Shown here: positions 44,864-53,077 of the stretch, in pieces | Layout of the letters: each line of letters opens with the position of its first letter | Position numbering within the stretch: position 1 is the first letter of the stretch | NCBI RefSeq assembly: GCF_000297055.2 | Contig: NC_022357.1 | Coordinates: 3,033,666 to 3,097,665 of the forward strand | Length of the DNA: 64,000 bases | Direction: 5' to 3' | DNA from: Sulfuricella denitrificans skB26 | GTDB lineage: Bacteria > Pseudomonadota > Gammaproteobacteria > Burkholderiales > Sulfuricellaceae | The notes under the pieces: model-generated | Seen by the model: only the letters and a program-made list of their open reading frames with translations | Database searches by the model: none | What the model was told of the DNA's origin: nothing | Translations under genes and position numbers: made by a program

Positions 44864-44879
44864 TGTAAAAAATACCGAC
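44864..44879 (-). promoter_or_regulatory. 16-bp repeated element, probable PrsR binding site
   Basis: The plus strand reads TGTAAAAAATACCGAC, 14 of 16 identical to the complement of the copy at 50840-50855. It lies about 66-82 bp upstream of the transglycosylase -24 element, a normal enhancer distance. Orientation relative to that promoter equals that of the copy upstream of the PEP-CTERM gene. Confidence 0.6.
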
Positions 44880-45078
44880 ATTATTCGGATCCTGGCATCA
44901 TCAACCTAAACGCCGCAAGCAACTCACTCACTTGCATTTTGTTGCTAAGATTACGGCCGCCATGACCGTGGCAACCTTGACTCCCCTGTGGGCAAGGTCT
45001 ATCAATAAATAATAATAAATAATAGAATGTGTTATGAGAGTCTGTCTCCATTCCCGTCTAAATTTATACCGTTGGTCT

Positions 45079-45094
45079 TGTAAAATATTGCGGC
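45079..45094 (-). promoter_or_regulatory. 16-bp repeated element, variant copy upstream of prsT
   Basis: The plus strand reads TGTAAAATATTGCGGC, 14 of 16 identical to the complement of the copy at 50840-50855. It lies 63 bp before the first prsT start but is oriented towards the transglycosylase. It may serve either gene. Confidence 0.5.
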
Positions 45095-45156
45095 AAAAAT
45101 AGATTCCATGCTAAGACCGGGTTGCCTAGCAAAGGCTCTTATAGCAGAAAGTACCT

Positions 45157-47958
45157 ATGCATAATTTCGGCAGTAATAAGCGGGTAAACAAGTGGGTTAT
45201 GCTTTCGACGATCGTCGTGCTAATCGGGGGAGGAACAACCGCCTGTAGCAAGGTCGAAAACACCCAGGCACTAATCTCTCAAGCCAAGCAGTTTCAGCAA
45301 AAGGGGGACAACCAGGCCGCCATTATTCAGCTTAAGAACGCCTTGCAGAAAACCCCGGATGATGCCGAAGCCCGCCACCTCTTAGGCATGATTTATCAGG
45401 AAACCGGCGATCCCGCTTCGGCCGAGAAGGAACTACGCAAGGCTCTGGCGCTAGGCATGGGCCGTGACAAGGTAGCGCCGGGACTGGGAAAAGTCTTGCT
45501 GATGCAAGGACAATTCCAGAAGGTTCTGGATGAAACAGACCAAACCGCAGCCAAGAAACCAACCTCTCCGGAAATACTGGGTTTGCGCGGAAATGCCTAT
45601 CTCGGTCTGGGCAAATACCAGGATGCCAAGCAATCATTCGAGCAGGCGCTCCAGTCCAGGGATGACTTTGCCGATGCCCTGCTCGGGATGGCCCGTCTCG
45701 CCATCGAGGACAAAGACATCGATGCTGCCGTGAGCTTCACCGATCTCGCGGTGAGCAAAAACCCAAAAAATATCGACGCTTGGTTTTTCAAGGGTGATTT
45801 GCTTCGAGCCCAAGGGAAGATTCAACCTGCTCTGGACGCCTACGGAGAGGCTCTGAAGATCATGCCGGACAACACGCCGGCACGCCTTAGCCGAGCGTCT
45901 GTGGAACTTGCCGCCGGGAAATTTGGTGAGGCCCGTGCCGATATCGAGGCAGCGCGCAAGAAGGCGCCAAAGAACCTGATGGTGGATTACTTGCAGGCGC
46001 TGCTCGATTTCCGCCAGGGGAAACATGCAGCAGCGCTCGATTCCCTTCAGCAGATATTGCGCGCCACACCCAACCACATGCCCAGCGTGCTACTTGCAGG
46101 TGCGGTCCAGTTTTCCCTGGGCTCGCTGCAACAGGCCGAACAGCATCTGAAAACCTATCTGGACAAAGACCCAAACAGCCTCTACGCGCGCAAACTGCTG
46201 GTCGCAACACAATTGCGGCAAGGACGACCGGACGATGCCGCACGCACGCTTGTTCCGCTTGATCCCGAACATTCGAATGATGCAGGCGTGCACGTAATCG
46301 CCGCTGAAACCGCCCTCGCAAAAAAACAGTTTGCTCAAGCTTCAGAGCACTTCGAGAAAGCCGCGCAGATCAGCCCGAATAACGCCGCCATCCGCACCGA
46401 GCTAGGCCTTTCGCGTTTGGCGCAAGGCGACAAGCGTGCGCTCGCCGACCTGCAAATCGCCTCCGGACTTGAGGGTGAAAGTGGTCGCGCCGATATCCTC
46501 ATCGTCCTCAGCCAGATCAAGAGCCGGCAATACGACGCAGCGCTCACCAGCATCGCCGTGCTGGAAAAGAAAATGCCGCAGAGCCCTTTGCCGTGGAATT
46601 ACCGGGGTGTGGCCTACCTTGGCAAAAAAGACATCGCAAAAGCGCGCGACAGTTTCGAACACGCGCTCAAACTCGATCCCAAATTTTTCACTGCCGCCGC
46701 CAATCTCGCCCAGCTTGATCTCAAGGATGGACAGGCCACGAACGCGCGAAAACGTTTCGAAGATATTCTCAAAGCTGATCCCAAACATCTCCTGGCCATG
46801 CTTGCCATAGCTGATCTGAGCCTGCTCCAGAAGGACGAAAAAGCTTACACCAACTGGCTGGAAAAAGCGACCAACGCCAACCCGCAAGCCATCCAGCCGC
46901 ATTTACTACAGGCGCGTTTCCAGTTGGCCAAAGGCGACAATGCCAAAGCCGTACTCGCCGCGCGCGAAGCGGTCAACGTCCAACCCAAAAATCCGGCTGC
47001 GCTCGACCTGCTTGGCACCGCCCAGTTTGCCAGCAAAGACTTGGGCAACGCTTTGGACACCTACCGCAAACTCGCCGATCAACTCCCCAACCAGACGGAA
47101 CCGCAATTGAAGCTCGCCCAGGTTCAGATGGCGATGAAGCAACCCGGGGACGCACGCAAAACCCTGCTAGGGGCGCTGGGAACGAAACCCGATTTGATTG
47201 AGGCGCAACTCATGCTCGGCAGCCTTGAAATCCAGTCTGCGCGGTATGACGAAGCGCATAAAATTGCCAAACAGATCCAGCAACAAAAGCCCGCTTCCCC
47301 AGCAGGACTGATGCTGGAAGGCGATACGGCACTGGCACGCAAGCAATATCCCGCCGCGCTCGCCGCGTTTGAGCGCGCGCACAAACTCGCGCCCTCTCCC
47401 GTCACACTGGTTCGCCTGTACCAGGCACTAGCCGGTGCAGGCCGATTCGAGGAAGGTGAGAAACGGCTTGCCTCTTGGCTCGCCAGCCATCCGCAGGACG
47501 GCGGAACCCGGCTTTATCTGGCTGAGCACCTGATCGCGCGCGGCGCATTCAAGGCGGCCTCGGAACATTACCTGCTCCAGAATCAGCAAACCCCGGGTAA
47601 CCTTATTGTCCTCAACAATCTCGCTTGGGCGTTGTCGGAACTCAAAGATAATCGCGCGCTTTCGTATGCCGAACAGGCATTGAAGCTTCAACCCAATAAT
47701 CCCACTATACTGGACACCTACGGCTGGCTGCTGACCCAGTCCGGACAGCCTGCCAAAGGTCTCGACCCCCTTCGCCGCGCCGTCTCGCAGGCGCCGGGCG
47801 TTGCCGAGATCCGCTGGCATTTGGCGGTCACACTGGCGAAATCGGGTGATAGCGCGCATGCCCGGCAGGAACTGGAACGACTGCTTGCCAGCGGGGTTGC
47901 ATTTCCCCATGAGAAAGATGCGCAAAACATGCTTAAGCAGCTGCAAATCGGTAAATGA
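45157..47958 (+). CDS. prsT: PEP-CTERM system TPR-repeat lipoprotein, first copy
   Basis: A 933-residue lipoprotein made almost entirely of TPR repeats. The membrane-spanning signal ends in GGGTTAC, a lipobox-like site, so it is probably attached to the periplasmic face of a membrane. Typical repeat pieces are NALQKTPDDAEARHLLGMIY, AYGEALKIMPDNTPARLSRA and SFEHALKLDPKFFTAAANLA. Length and architecture fit the exosortase-A-associated PrsT family (about 900 residues). It overlaps the second copy. TPR stacks commonly organise polysaccharide secretion complexes, but PrsT's partners are not known from sequence. Confidence 0.85.
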   Translation: MHNFGSNKRVNKWVMLSTIVVLIGGGTTACSKVENTQALISQAKQFQQKGDNQAAIIQLKNALQKTPDDAEARHLLGMIYQETGDPASAEKELRKALALGMGRDKVAPGLGKVLLMQGQFQKVLDETDQTAAKKPTSPEILGLRGNAYLGLGKYQDAKQSFEQALQSRDDFADALLGMARLAIEDKDIDAAVSFTDLAVSKNPKNIDAWFFKGDLLRAQGKIQPALDAYGEALKIMPDNTPARLSRASVELAAGKFGEARADIEAARKKAPKNLMVDYLQALLDFRQGKHAAALDSLQQILRATPNHMPSVLLAGAVQFSLGSLQQAEQHLKTYLDKDPNSLYARKLLVATQLRQGRPDDAARTLVPLDPEHSNDAGVHVIAAETALAKKQFAQASEHFEKAAQISPNNAAIRTELGLSRLAQGDKRALADLQIASGLEGESGRADILIVLSQIKSRQYDAALTSIAVLEKKMPQSPLPWNYRGVAYLGKKDIAKARDSFEHALKLDPKFFTAAANLAQLDLKDGQATNARKRFEDILKADPKHLLAMLAIADLSLLQKDEKAYTNWLEKATNANPQAIQPHLLQARFQLAKGDNAKAVLAAREAVNVQPKNPAALDLLGTAQFASKDLGNALDTYRKLADQLPNQTEPQLKLAQVQMAMKQPGDARKTLLGALGTKPDLIEAQLMLGSLEIQSARYDEAHKIAKQIQQQKPASPAGLMLEGDTALARKQYPAALAAFERAHKLAPSPVTLVRLYQALAGAGRFEEGEKRLASWLASHPQDGGTRLYLAEHLIARGAFKAASEHYLLQNQQTPGNLIVLNNLAWALSELKDNRALSYAEQALKLQPNNPTILDTYGWLLTQSGQPAKGLDPLRRAVSQAPGVAEIRWHLAVTLAKSGDSAHARQELERLLASGVAFPHEKDAQNMLKQLQIGK

Positions 47959-47972
47959 TAAAGGAGAGAAAA

Positions 47973-50747
47973 ATGGTTTCAGGTGCTTTTGGCAAAGCGG
48001 CGCTGTTGGCGGCAATCATCGCATTACCTGTTGTCTCAGCGTGCGATCAGATCAGTAGTTCAACACCTCAGCAACATATCCAAAAGGCAAAGGACTTCCT
48101 GGACAAGGGTGACCCACGCGCAAGCATCATCGAACTCAAGAATGCGTTGCAGCAAAACCCTGACAATGCCGAAGCTCGCCTGCTCCTAGGGGAAATTTAT
48201 ATCAAGGCGCAACAAGGTAAGGACGCGGAAAAAGAGTTGCTGCGGGCACAGAAACTCGGAGTCAACGAGGAATCAATCAAAGTTCTGCTGGGTCAGGCAT
48301 TGCTTTTGCAGGAGAGCTATGAACGGGTCCTTAATGAGGTCACGCCAAGCACCTTAACATCTCCCAAAAATATGGCAAAAATTCAACAGCTTCACGGTGA
48401 GGCTCAGTTAGGCCTGGGTCATCTGGAGCAAGGATGCGAGCTGTTCAAGCAATCCGCGAAGATCGATCCAGCTTATGTCCCTACCTACTGGGGTCTTTCC
48501 AGGTGCGCCGCTGCCACGAAGGACTTAGATCATGCCAAGGCATTGCTTGAACAGGCCCTCAAATTGGACGCCAAGAATGCCGACACCTGGATGTGGATGG
48601 GCAAACTGGCGCAAGTCAGAAATGAACCTGAAGCGGCAGAAGCCGCCTACTCTGACGTACTCAAGATCGATCCTGATCACGTCGATGCCCGCCTGAGCCT
48701 GGCCTTTCTGCACATGTCGGCAGGCAAGTTTGATACCGCGCAGTCGGAGATTGGTACGGCGCGCAAAGTTGCGCCGCATAATCTGCGGGCCAAGTATTTA
48801 CAGGCACTACTGGGATTTCGGCAGGCCAAATATGCCGCAGCGCGGGATAACCTGCAAGAAGTACTGAAGGATGCCCCCAATCATCTGCCAAGCATCCTGC
48901 TTTTCGGGATGGTGTCCTACGAACTCGGCAGTTATGAACAGGCCATCCAGAATTTCACCAAGGTTTTGAGCCAAGTCCCCAATAGCATGTATGCGCGCAA
49001 AGGCCTCGCGGCTGCGTGGCTGAAAACGGGGCAACCCGTTCGTGCACTAGACACCTTAAAACCCCTGCTCATGATGGAAAGCCGAGACCTGAGCGTGTTG
49101 ACGATGGCTGGCGAAGCCTCTCTGCAAGCGCATGAACCCGCGCAGGCGCGTGACTATCTTCAAAAAGCAAAAGCAATCGATCCGAAAAACGCCAAACTAA
49201 GCACCGCACTGAGCCTAAGTCATATGGCCACCGGCGACTCGGCGCGCGCCATGGCAGAACTGGAATCCGCAACCGCAGAAGATCCAGGTCAAACCGTGGC
49301 AGATACACTATTGATCTTGACCCATCTGCGTAACAGCGAATTCGACAAAGCGCTGGCAGCGATTAACGTGCTTGAGAAAAAGAGTCCGAACAACCCCGCT
49401 GTATACAATTTCCGAGGGGCGGCCTACGCCGGCAAAAAAGATTTTGTCAATGCGCGGAAAAATTTTGAACACGTGCTGACACTCAATCCAGCCTACAGCT
49501 CAGCAGCCATGAACCTGGCGCAGATCGACCTCCAGGAAAGCAAACCCCAGGCTGCCCGCAAGCGCTACGAAGCCATCCTGGCCAAGGATAAAAATAATCT
49601 CCCCGCATTGTTGGCGCTGGTCAAGCTGGCAAGTAACAAGAAAGAGGCTGTTTCCTGGCTGGAGCAGGCGGCACGGGCCAATCCATCGGCGCTTCAGCCA
49701 CGCCGACTCCTGGCAGAACACTACCTGGGAATTAATGAGGCACAAAAGGCGTTGAACCTTGCGCGCGAAGCGCAGACAGCCAATCCTGACGACCCGGATG
49801 CCTTGGACTTGCTCGGTGCAACGCAGCTTGCCGCCGGTGAAACGGAGAATGCACTCACGAGTTACCAAAAACTCGCCCGCCTGGCACCCAAGTCGCCACT
49901 TGCTCATTTCAAACTCGCATCGGTACAGGCCACCGCAAAAAACCTTGACGCAGCCAAAGCATCATTAAACCAAGCTTTGGAACTGAAGCCCGACTTTCTG
50001 GAGGCGCAAGCCGCGCTCATCTCTCTGGAACTCAGGTCTGGAAAACCTGCGGATGCACTGAAAATCGCCCAGCAGGTGCAACAGCAAAACCCCAAGATGT
50101 CGGCAGGTTTCGTGTTCGAAGGCGACATTCACATCGACCAGAAGCAGTATGACCAGGCTGCAAAGTCCTACGAGAAAGCCTTTGCCCTCGACAAAAGCGG
50201 TCTGATCGCGGTCAAACGGCACCAGGCGCAGTCACTGGCCGGAAGTGTAAAGGATTCCGACGCCCGTCTGCTGCAATGGCTCAAAGAGCAACCTAAAGAC
50301 ACCGCTACCCGCACCTACATGGCGCAAGCTTACATGACCCGCGGGCAAGATAAGCAAGCCATCGAGCAATACCAGATTCTATTACGGGATGCGCCCGGCA
50401 ACCTGCTCGCTCTCAACAACCTCGCCTGGCTGTATCATCGCGCAAAAGATCCGCGTGCGCTGGCCATGGCGGAGCAAACCTATAAACTCAGACCCGATGC
50501 CGCGTTTATCACGGACACCCTGGGCTGGATTTTATTCGAACAGGGTAAAACGGCACGCGCCGTCGAACTTCTGCAAAAAGCGGTTGCACTCGCGCCCACA
50601 AATCCGGAAATCGGCTTTCACTACGCCGTTGCGCTCGCCAAAGCGGGCGACAGGCAGAAGGCGCGCAAACAGCTTGAGGCCGTTCTGGCTTCTGGGTTAA
50701 GCTTTCCACAGCAAGACGAAGCCAAAGCACTTCTAAAAAAATGGTAG
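47973..50747 (+). CDS. prsT: PEP-CTERM system TPR-repeat lipoprotein, second tandem copy
   Basis: A 924-residue paralogue of the preceding protein with the same layout. The signal peptide ends in the lipobox LPVVSAC. Repeats such as NALQQNPDNAEARLLLGEIY align one-for-one with those of copy one. The frame opens at 47955 (overlapping the previous stop), but AAGGAGAG followed by 4 nt puts the start at ATG 47973. Identity with copy one is moderate by eye, so the duplication is old. The two may form a heteromer or serve different substrates. Confidence 0.85.
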   Translation: MVSGAFGKAALLAAIIALPVVSACDQISSSTPQQHIQKAKDFLDKGDPRASIIELKNALQQNPDNAEARLLLGEIYIKAQQGKDAEKELLRAQKLGVNEESIKVLLGQALLLQESYERVLNEVTPSTLTSPKNMAKIQQLHGEAQLGLGHLEQGCELFKQSAKIDPAYVPTYWGLSRCAAATKDLDHAKALLEQALKLDAKNADTWMWMGKLAQVRNEPEAAEAAYSDVLKIDPDHVDARLSLAFLHMSAGKFDTAQSEIGTARKVAPHNLRAKYLQALLGFRQAKYAAARDNLQEVLKDAPNHLPSILLFGMVSYELGSYEQAIQNFTKVLSQVPNSMYARKGLAAAWLKTGQPVRALDTLKPLLMMESRDLSVLTMAGEASLQAHEPAQARDYLQKAKAIDPKNAKLSTALSLSHMATGDSARAMAELESATAEDPGQTVADTLLILTHLRNSEFDKALAAINVLEKKSPNNPAVYNFRGAAYAGKKDFVNARKNFEHVLTLNPAYSSAAMNLAQIDLQESKPQAARKRYEAILAKDKNNLPALLALVKLASNKKEAVSWLEQAARANPSALQPRRLLAEHYLGINEAQKALNLAREAQTANPDDPDALDLLGATQLAAGETENALTSYQKLARLAPKSPLAHFKLASVQATAKNLDAAKASLNQALELKPDFLEAQAALISLELRSGKPADALKIAQQVQQQNPKMSAGFVFEGDIHIDQKQYDQAAKSYEKAFALDKSGLIAVKRHQAQSLAGSVKDSDARLLQWLKEQPKDTATRTYMAQAYMTRGQDKQAIEQYQILLRDAPGNLLALNNLAWLYHRAKDPRALAMAEQTYKLRPDAAFITDTLGWILFEQGKTARAVELLQKAVALAPTNPEIGFHYAVALAKAGDRQKARKQLEAVLASGLSFPQQDEAKALLKKW

Positions 50748-50839
50748 GCCAAGGCGGATCCCATGAACCATCAGAAGCCACACTGTCTCCAACCTGACCA
50801 ACTTTTTAACCGGCCTGCCGTCATGGCTTCAGGCACAGT

Positions 50840-50855
50840 GTCGGAATATTTTACA
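50840..50855 (+). promoter_or_regulatory. 16-bp repeated element, probable PrsR binding site
   Basis: GTCGGAATATTTTACA, differing from the copy at 51686-51701 at a single base. It is 94 bp before the acyltransferase start at 50949. I found no GG-N10-GC promoter between them, so which gene it controls is open. Confidence 0.55.
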
Positions 50856-50948
50856 GCGCATTCCGCCACCGAAGGCCTCCCTGCCTATGCGCGATCCCTT
50901 TTTACCTGTTTCACCATCTCAACCAACCACGAGGTTATTTAGCCGATC

Positions 50949-51629
50949 ATGCGCAAGATTACCTGGCAACCCATCGTGGTTTTTATTGGTCTATGTCTGA
51001 TTGTTTTTGCGCTGGCAACAGCAACAACCAGCCTGCTGCCAGGCAAACTCCCGCTGGGAGACTTTCGTGGGATCGGCATGGTTGCAGCTTGGGTGGCATA
51101 TGTCTATGCGTATGCAATCGCTGTCTACAGACTGTTTCTGGTGGCCATGCCCCTGCCGGAAGGCGAGATTCACGAAGGATCTCGGGCCGAATTCGTCTAC
51201 CATGTTTATGTTCTGTTTTACCTCATTTTCTTCAATTCCATCATGCGTAGTGGAACCCCCCCTATCCCCTTCATGCGCCTGCTCTACCTGGTTCTGGGCG
51301 CCCGACTTGGCCACAATACTTACAGCTCCGGCCTGATTTATGACCCGCTTTTTGTTCAAATCGGGAACAATTCTGTCATTGGTGAATCCGCCCTGCTCGT
51401 GCCTCACGTCATCGAAGGTACGCGCTTGGCTCACCATCCCATTCACATCGGCAACAATGTCACCGTTGGTGCCCATGCTGTGGTGATGTCCGGGGTCACC
51501 ATCGGTGATGGCGCCATCGTCTCGGTGGGCGCGGTGGTAACCAAGGGCACTCACATAGGAGCTGGGGAGATCTGGGGCGGTGTTCCGGCCAAATTGTTAA
51601 AGCGGCGGGAATCGGGGGCGGTAGCCTGA
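50949..51629 (+). CDS. membrane-anchored hexapeptide-repeat acyltransferase
   Basis: A 226-residue protein. Two N-terminal hydrophobic segments (about 8-30 and 43-65) are followed by a cytoplasmic-type left-handed beta-helix with hexapeptide turns (VQIGNNSVIGESALLVPHV, IHIGNNVTVGAHAVVMSGV, TIGDGAIVSVGAVVTKG) and the closing GGVPAKLLKRR typical of LbetaH acetyltransferases. It probably O-acetylates a sugar of the exopolysaccharide. It sits alone between prsT and the PEP-CTERM gene, with the 16-bp element at 50840 upstream. Confidence 0.75.
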   Translation: MRKITWQPIVVFIGLCLIVFALATATTSLLPGKLPLGDFRGIGMVAAWVAYVYAYAIAVYRLFLVAMPLPEGEIHEGSRAEFVYHVYVLFYLIFFNSIMRSGTPPIPFMRLLYLVLGARLGHNTYSSGLIYDPLFVQIGNNSVIGESALLVPHVIEGTRLAHHPIHIGNNVTVGAHAVVMSGVTIGDGAIVSVGAVVTKGTHIGAGEIWGGVPAKLLKRRESGAVA

Positions 51630-51685
51630 TGCCGAACCGCGCACCCGGGTCTGAATTTGGGTTGGACTCACGGCTCGTAGGTAGC

Positions 51686-51701
51686 GTCGGAAAATTTTAC
51701 A
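51686..51701 (+). promoter_or_regulatory. 16-bp repeated element upstream of the PEP-CTERM gene
   Basis: GTCGGAAAATTTTACA. It starts 90 bp before the GG of a sigma-54 promoter, an ideal enhancer distance for PrsR. Two other copies within 2.2 kb differ from it by one base each. Confidence 0.7.
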
Positions 51702-51774
51702 AGCCACATACACACAACCCGCCAGCAATTGAGCTTTAATCATAACAAATTGTTTTTGATGGTTTATTTATTTA

Positions 51775-51790
51775 TGGCACACTTTCTGCT
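51775..51790 (+). promoter_or_regulatory. sigma-54 promoter of the PEP-CTERM gene
   Basis: TGGCACACTTTCTGCT has a perfect -24 half, GG and GC separated by 10 nt, and one mismatch in the -12 half (CTGC for TTGC). Transcription would start near 51800, leaving a leader of about 80 nt before the ATG at 51882. Confidence 0.75.
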
Positions 51791-51881
51791 TTAACCAACA
51801 GTGAGTGCCAAGACCGGCCAGTTTCGACGGCAGAGCCTCTCAGGTTCAAGAAGCTCAACATTTATTAATAGGAGAACAATC

Positions 51882-52898
51882 ATGAAAACGAAAATTAAGC
51901 TGCTTGCGCTGTCGGCCAGCATGCTTGCCTGCGGAATCGGTGTGTCCGGTCAAGCACAGGCGAACGCCTACGCAACGGTAACAAATAATATTAGCAATGG
52001 TTTTGTAATCGGGCTGTTTGATGGGCAATCTGTTGGTGCGGGCATTCCTGGAATCTTCACCTTTGGAACCCCATCGTCCCTCTCCTCCAGCGCCGCCACT
52101 TTGAATGGCAGCGGAAGCGCGGGCTCTTCAGTCACTCCGCCTCCTGACGCACCCGCTTCCAACGGCACGGGCTCAAACCCATTCCGTACCAATGAGATGG
52201 TCACCACCACCGGTGCTGGCAATACTTACTACAATCTCTTCGGCCAACTGGGAACGAACTACTCCTCCGGCGATGCAAAAGTGGTGACCGAACAGAGTAT
52301 TACTGGCACCCCGATCGAGGCACGCAACATGGCCGAGAGCAATGTCGAGTATAGCGGTTTTGGTGATGCGGACGGACGCAACATATCTTCGACCTCCGTC
52401 AGCCTTGGCATTCAACTCGGAAGCGATTGCGCGAGCCACGACTGCCGGATTTCTTTCTCGTTCCTGGCCGACCCTTACATTTTGGCTTCGCTAGACGCGC
52501 TTGCCAAAGCGGGCTCGGTAGCGCGCGGCACGCTCTCCATGACCATCACCTTGACCAAGGTAGGCGATCTGGTCCCAACCTTTGTATGGGCGCCTAACGG
52601 TGTGGTCGGCGATGGGATTGCTGGCGGTACGGAATTGGCCGATGCAGAGAACCTGAACCTGACTCGTGAAGTGCTGACCGGGGGTGATCCTGACGCGGTA
52701 CACTCGGGACCTTATGCTAACGATACCTTCGGTGGCTACTCTGCGTACACCAATGCATTGAGCACTGGTGCTTACACCTTAAGCCTGTCGATGATCGAGA
52801 AAACGGACGTCAAGCGTGTGCCTGAACCTGCCACCCTTGGACTGCTGGGACTAGGCCTGCTCGGAGCAGCATTCGCCCGCCGCCGCAAGCAAGCATAA
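51882..52898 (+). CDS. PEP-CTERM sorting-signal protein (exosortase substrate)
   Basis: A 338-residue exported protein. The signal peptide ends in GVSGQAQANA. The mature part is rich in Ser, Thr, Gly, Asn and Ala with a single Cys pair (GSDCASHDC). The C-terminus is a textbook PEP-CTERM signal: VPEPATLGLLGLGLLGAAF, i.e. the PEP motif, a hydrophobic helix and then ARRRKQA. Exosortase A should cleave at PEP, and the protein may be glycosylated and linked to the extracellular polymer. ATG 51882 has AGGAG about 7 nt upstream; a longer frame from 51801 lacks such support and would hide the signal peptide. Expressed from the sigma-54 promoter at 51775. Confidence 0.93.
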   Translation: MKTKIKLLALSASMLACGIGVSGQAQANAYATVTNNISNGFVIGLFDGQSVGAGIPGIFTFGTPSSLSSSAATLNGSGSAGSSVTPPPDAPASNGTGSNPFRTNEMVTTTGAGNTYYNLFGQLGTNYSSGDAKVVTEQSITGTPIEARNMAESNVEYSGFGDADGRNISSTSVSLGIQLGSDCASHDCRISFSFLADPYILASLDALAKAGSVARGTLSMTITLTKVGDLVPTFVWAPNGVVGDGIAGGTELADAENLNLTREVLTGGDPDAVHSGPYANDTFGGYSAYTNALSTGAYTLSLSMIEKTDVKRVPEPATLGLLGLGLLGAAFARRRKQA

Positions 52899-52921
52899 GC
52901 GCTCTGCGCTAGGTGGTTTTG

Positions 52922-52952
52922 AAAGGCAAGGGATCAAACTCTTGCCTTTTTT
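52922..52952 (+). terminator. rho-independent terminator of the PEP-CTERM gene
   Basis: A 9-bp stem AAAGGCAAG / CTTGCCTTT with a 10-nt loop is followed by a T-run (52947-52952), 24 bp after the stop codon. It should end the PEP-CTERM transcript. Confidence 0.85.
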
Positions 52953-53014
52953 CATTCCTCCCGCAAACCGGTGCAATCCACCTATAGCCAACGGGCTAGC
53001 ACTACTTTCGCGGG

Positions 53015-53030
53015 TGTAAATTTTTCCGAC
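53015..53030 (-). promoter_or_regulatory. 16-bp repeated element downstream of the PEP-CTERM gene
   Basis: The plus strand reads TGTAAATTTTTCCGAC, whose complement differs from the copy at 51686-51701 by one base. Neither strand shows a nearby sigma-54 promoter or a downstream gene start, because the next gene ends rather than begins here. Confidence 0.5.
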
Positions 53031-53077
53031 GGTTGCCTGGGCAATTCGTACAGGATGCAAGCCGCATTCTTGCCAAT

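Larger units (their letters stand above)
44740..45156. other. 417-bp divergent regulatory region (transglycosylase / prsT)
   Basis: No gene fits here. The region holds the sigma-54 promoter of the transglycosylase and two copies of the 16-bp element (44864-44879 and 45079-45094). It is AT-rich near 45001-45025 (repeated AATAAATAATAATAA-like sequence). I could not find a GG-N10-GC site facing prsT. Confidence 0.6.

Noticed and set aside
45095..45156. Search for a sigma-54 promoter directly before the first prsT
   Set aside because: TTGCC at 45121-45125 resembles a -12 half, but no GG stands 10 nt upstream, so no promoter is called.
50246..50261. TGTAAAGGATTCCGAC, a 14/16 match to the 16-bp element
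   Set aside because: It lies inside the second prsT coding sequence (codes for SVKDSDA) and no promoter follows; most likely chance.
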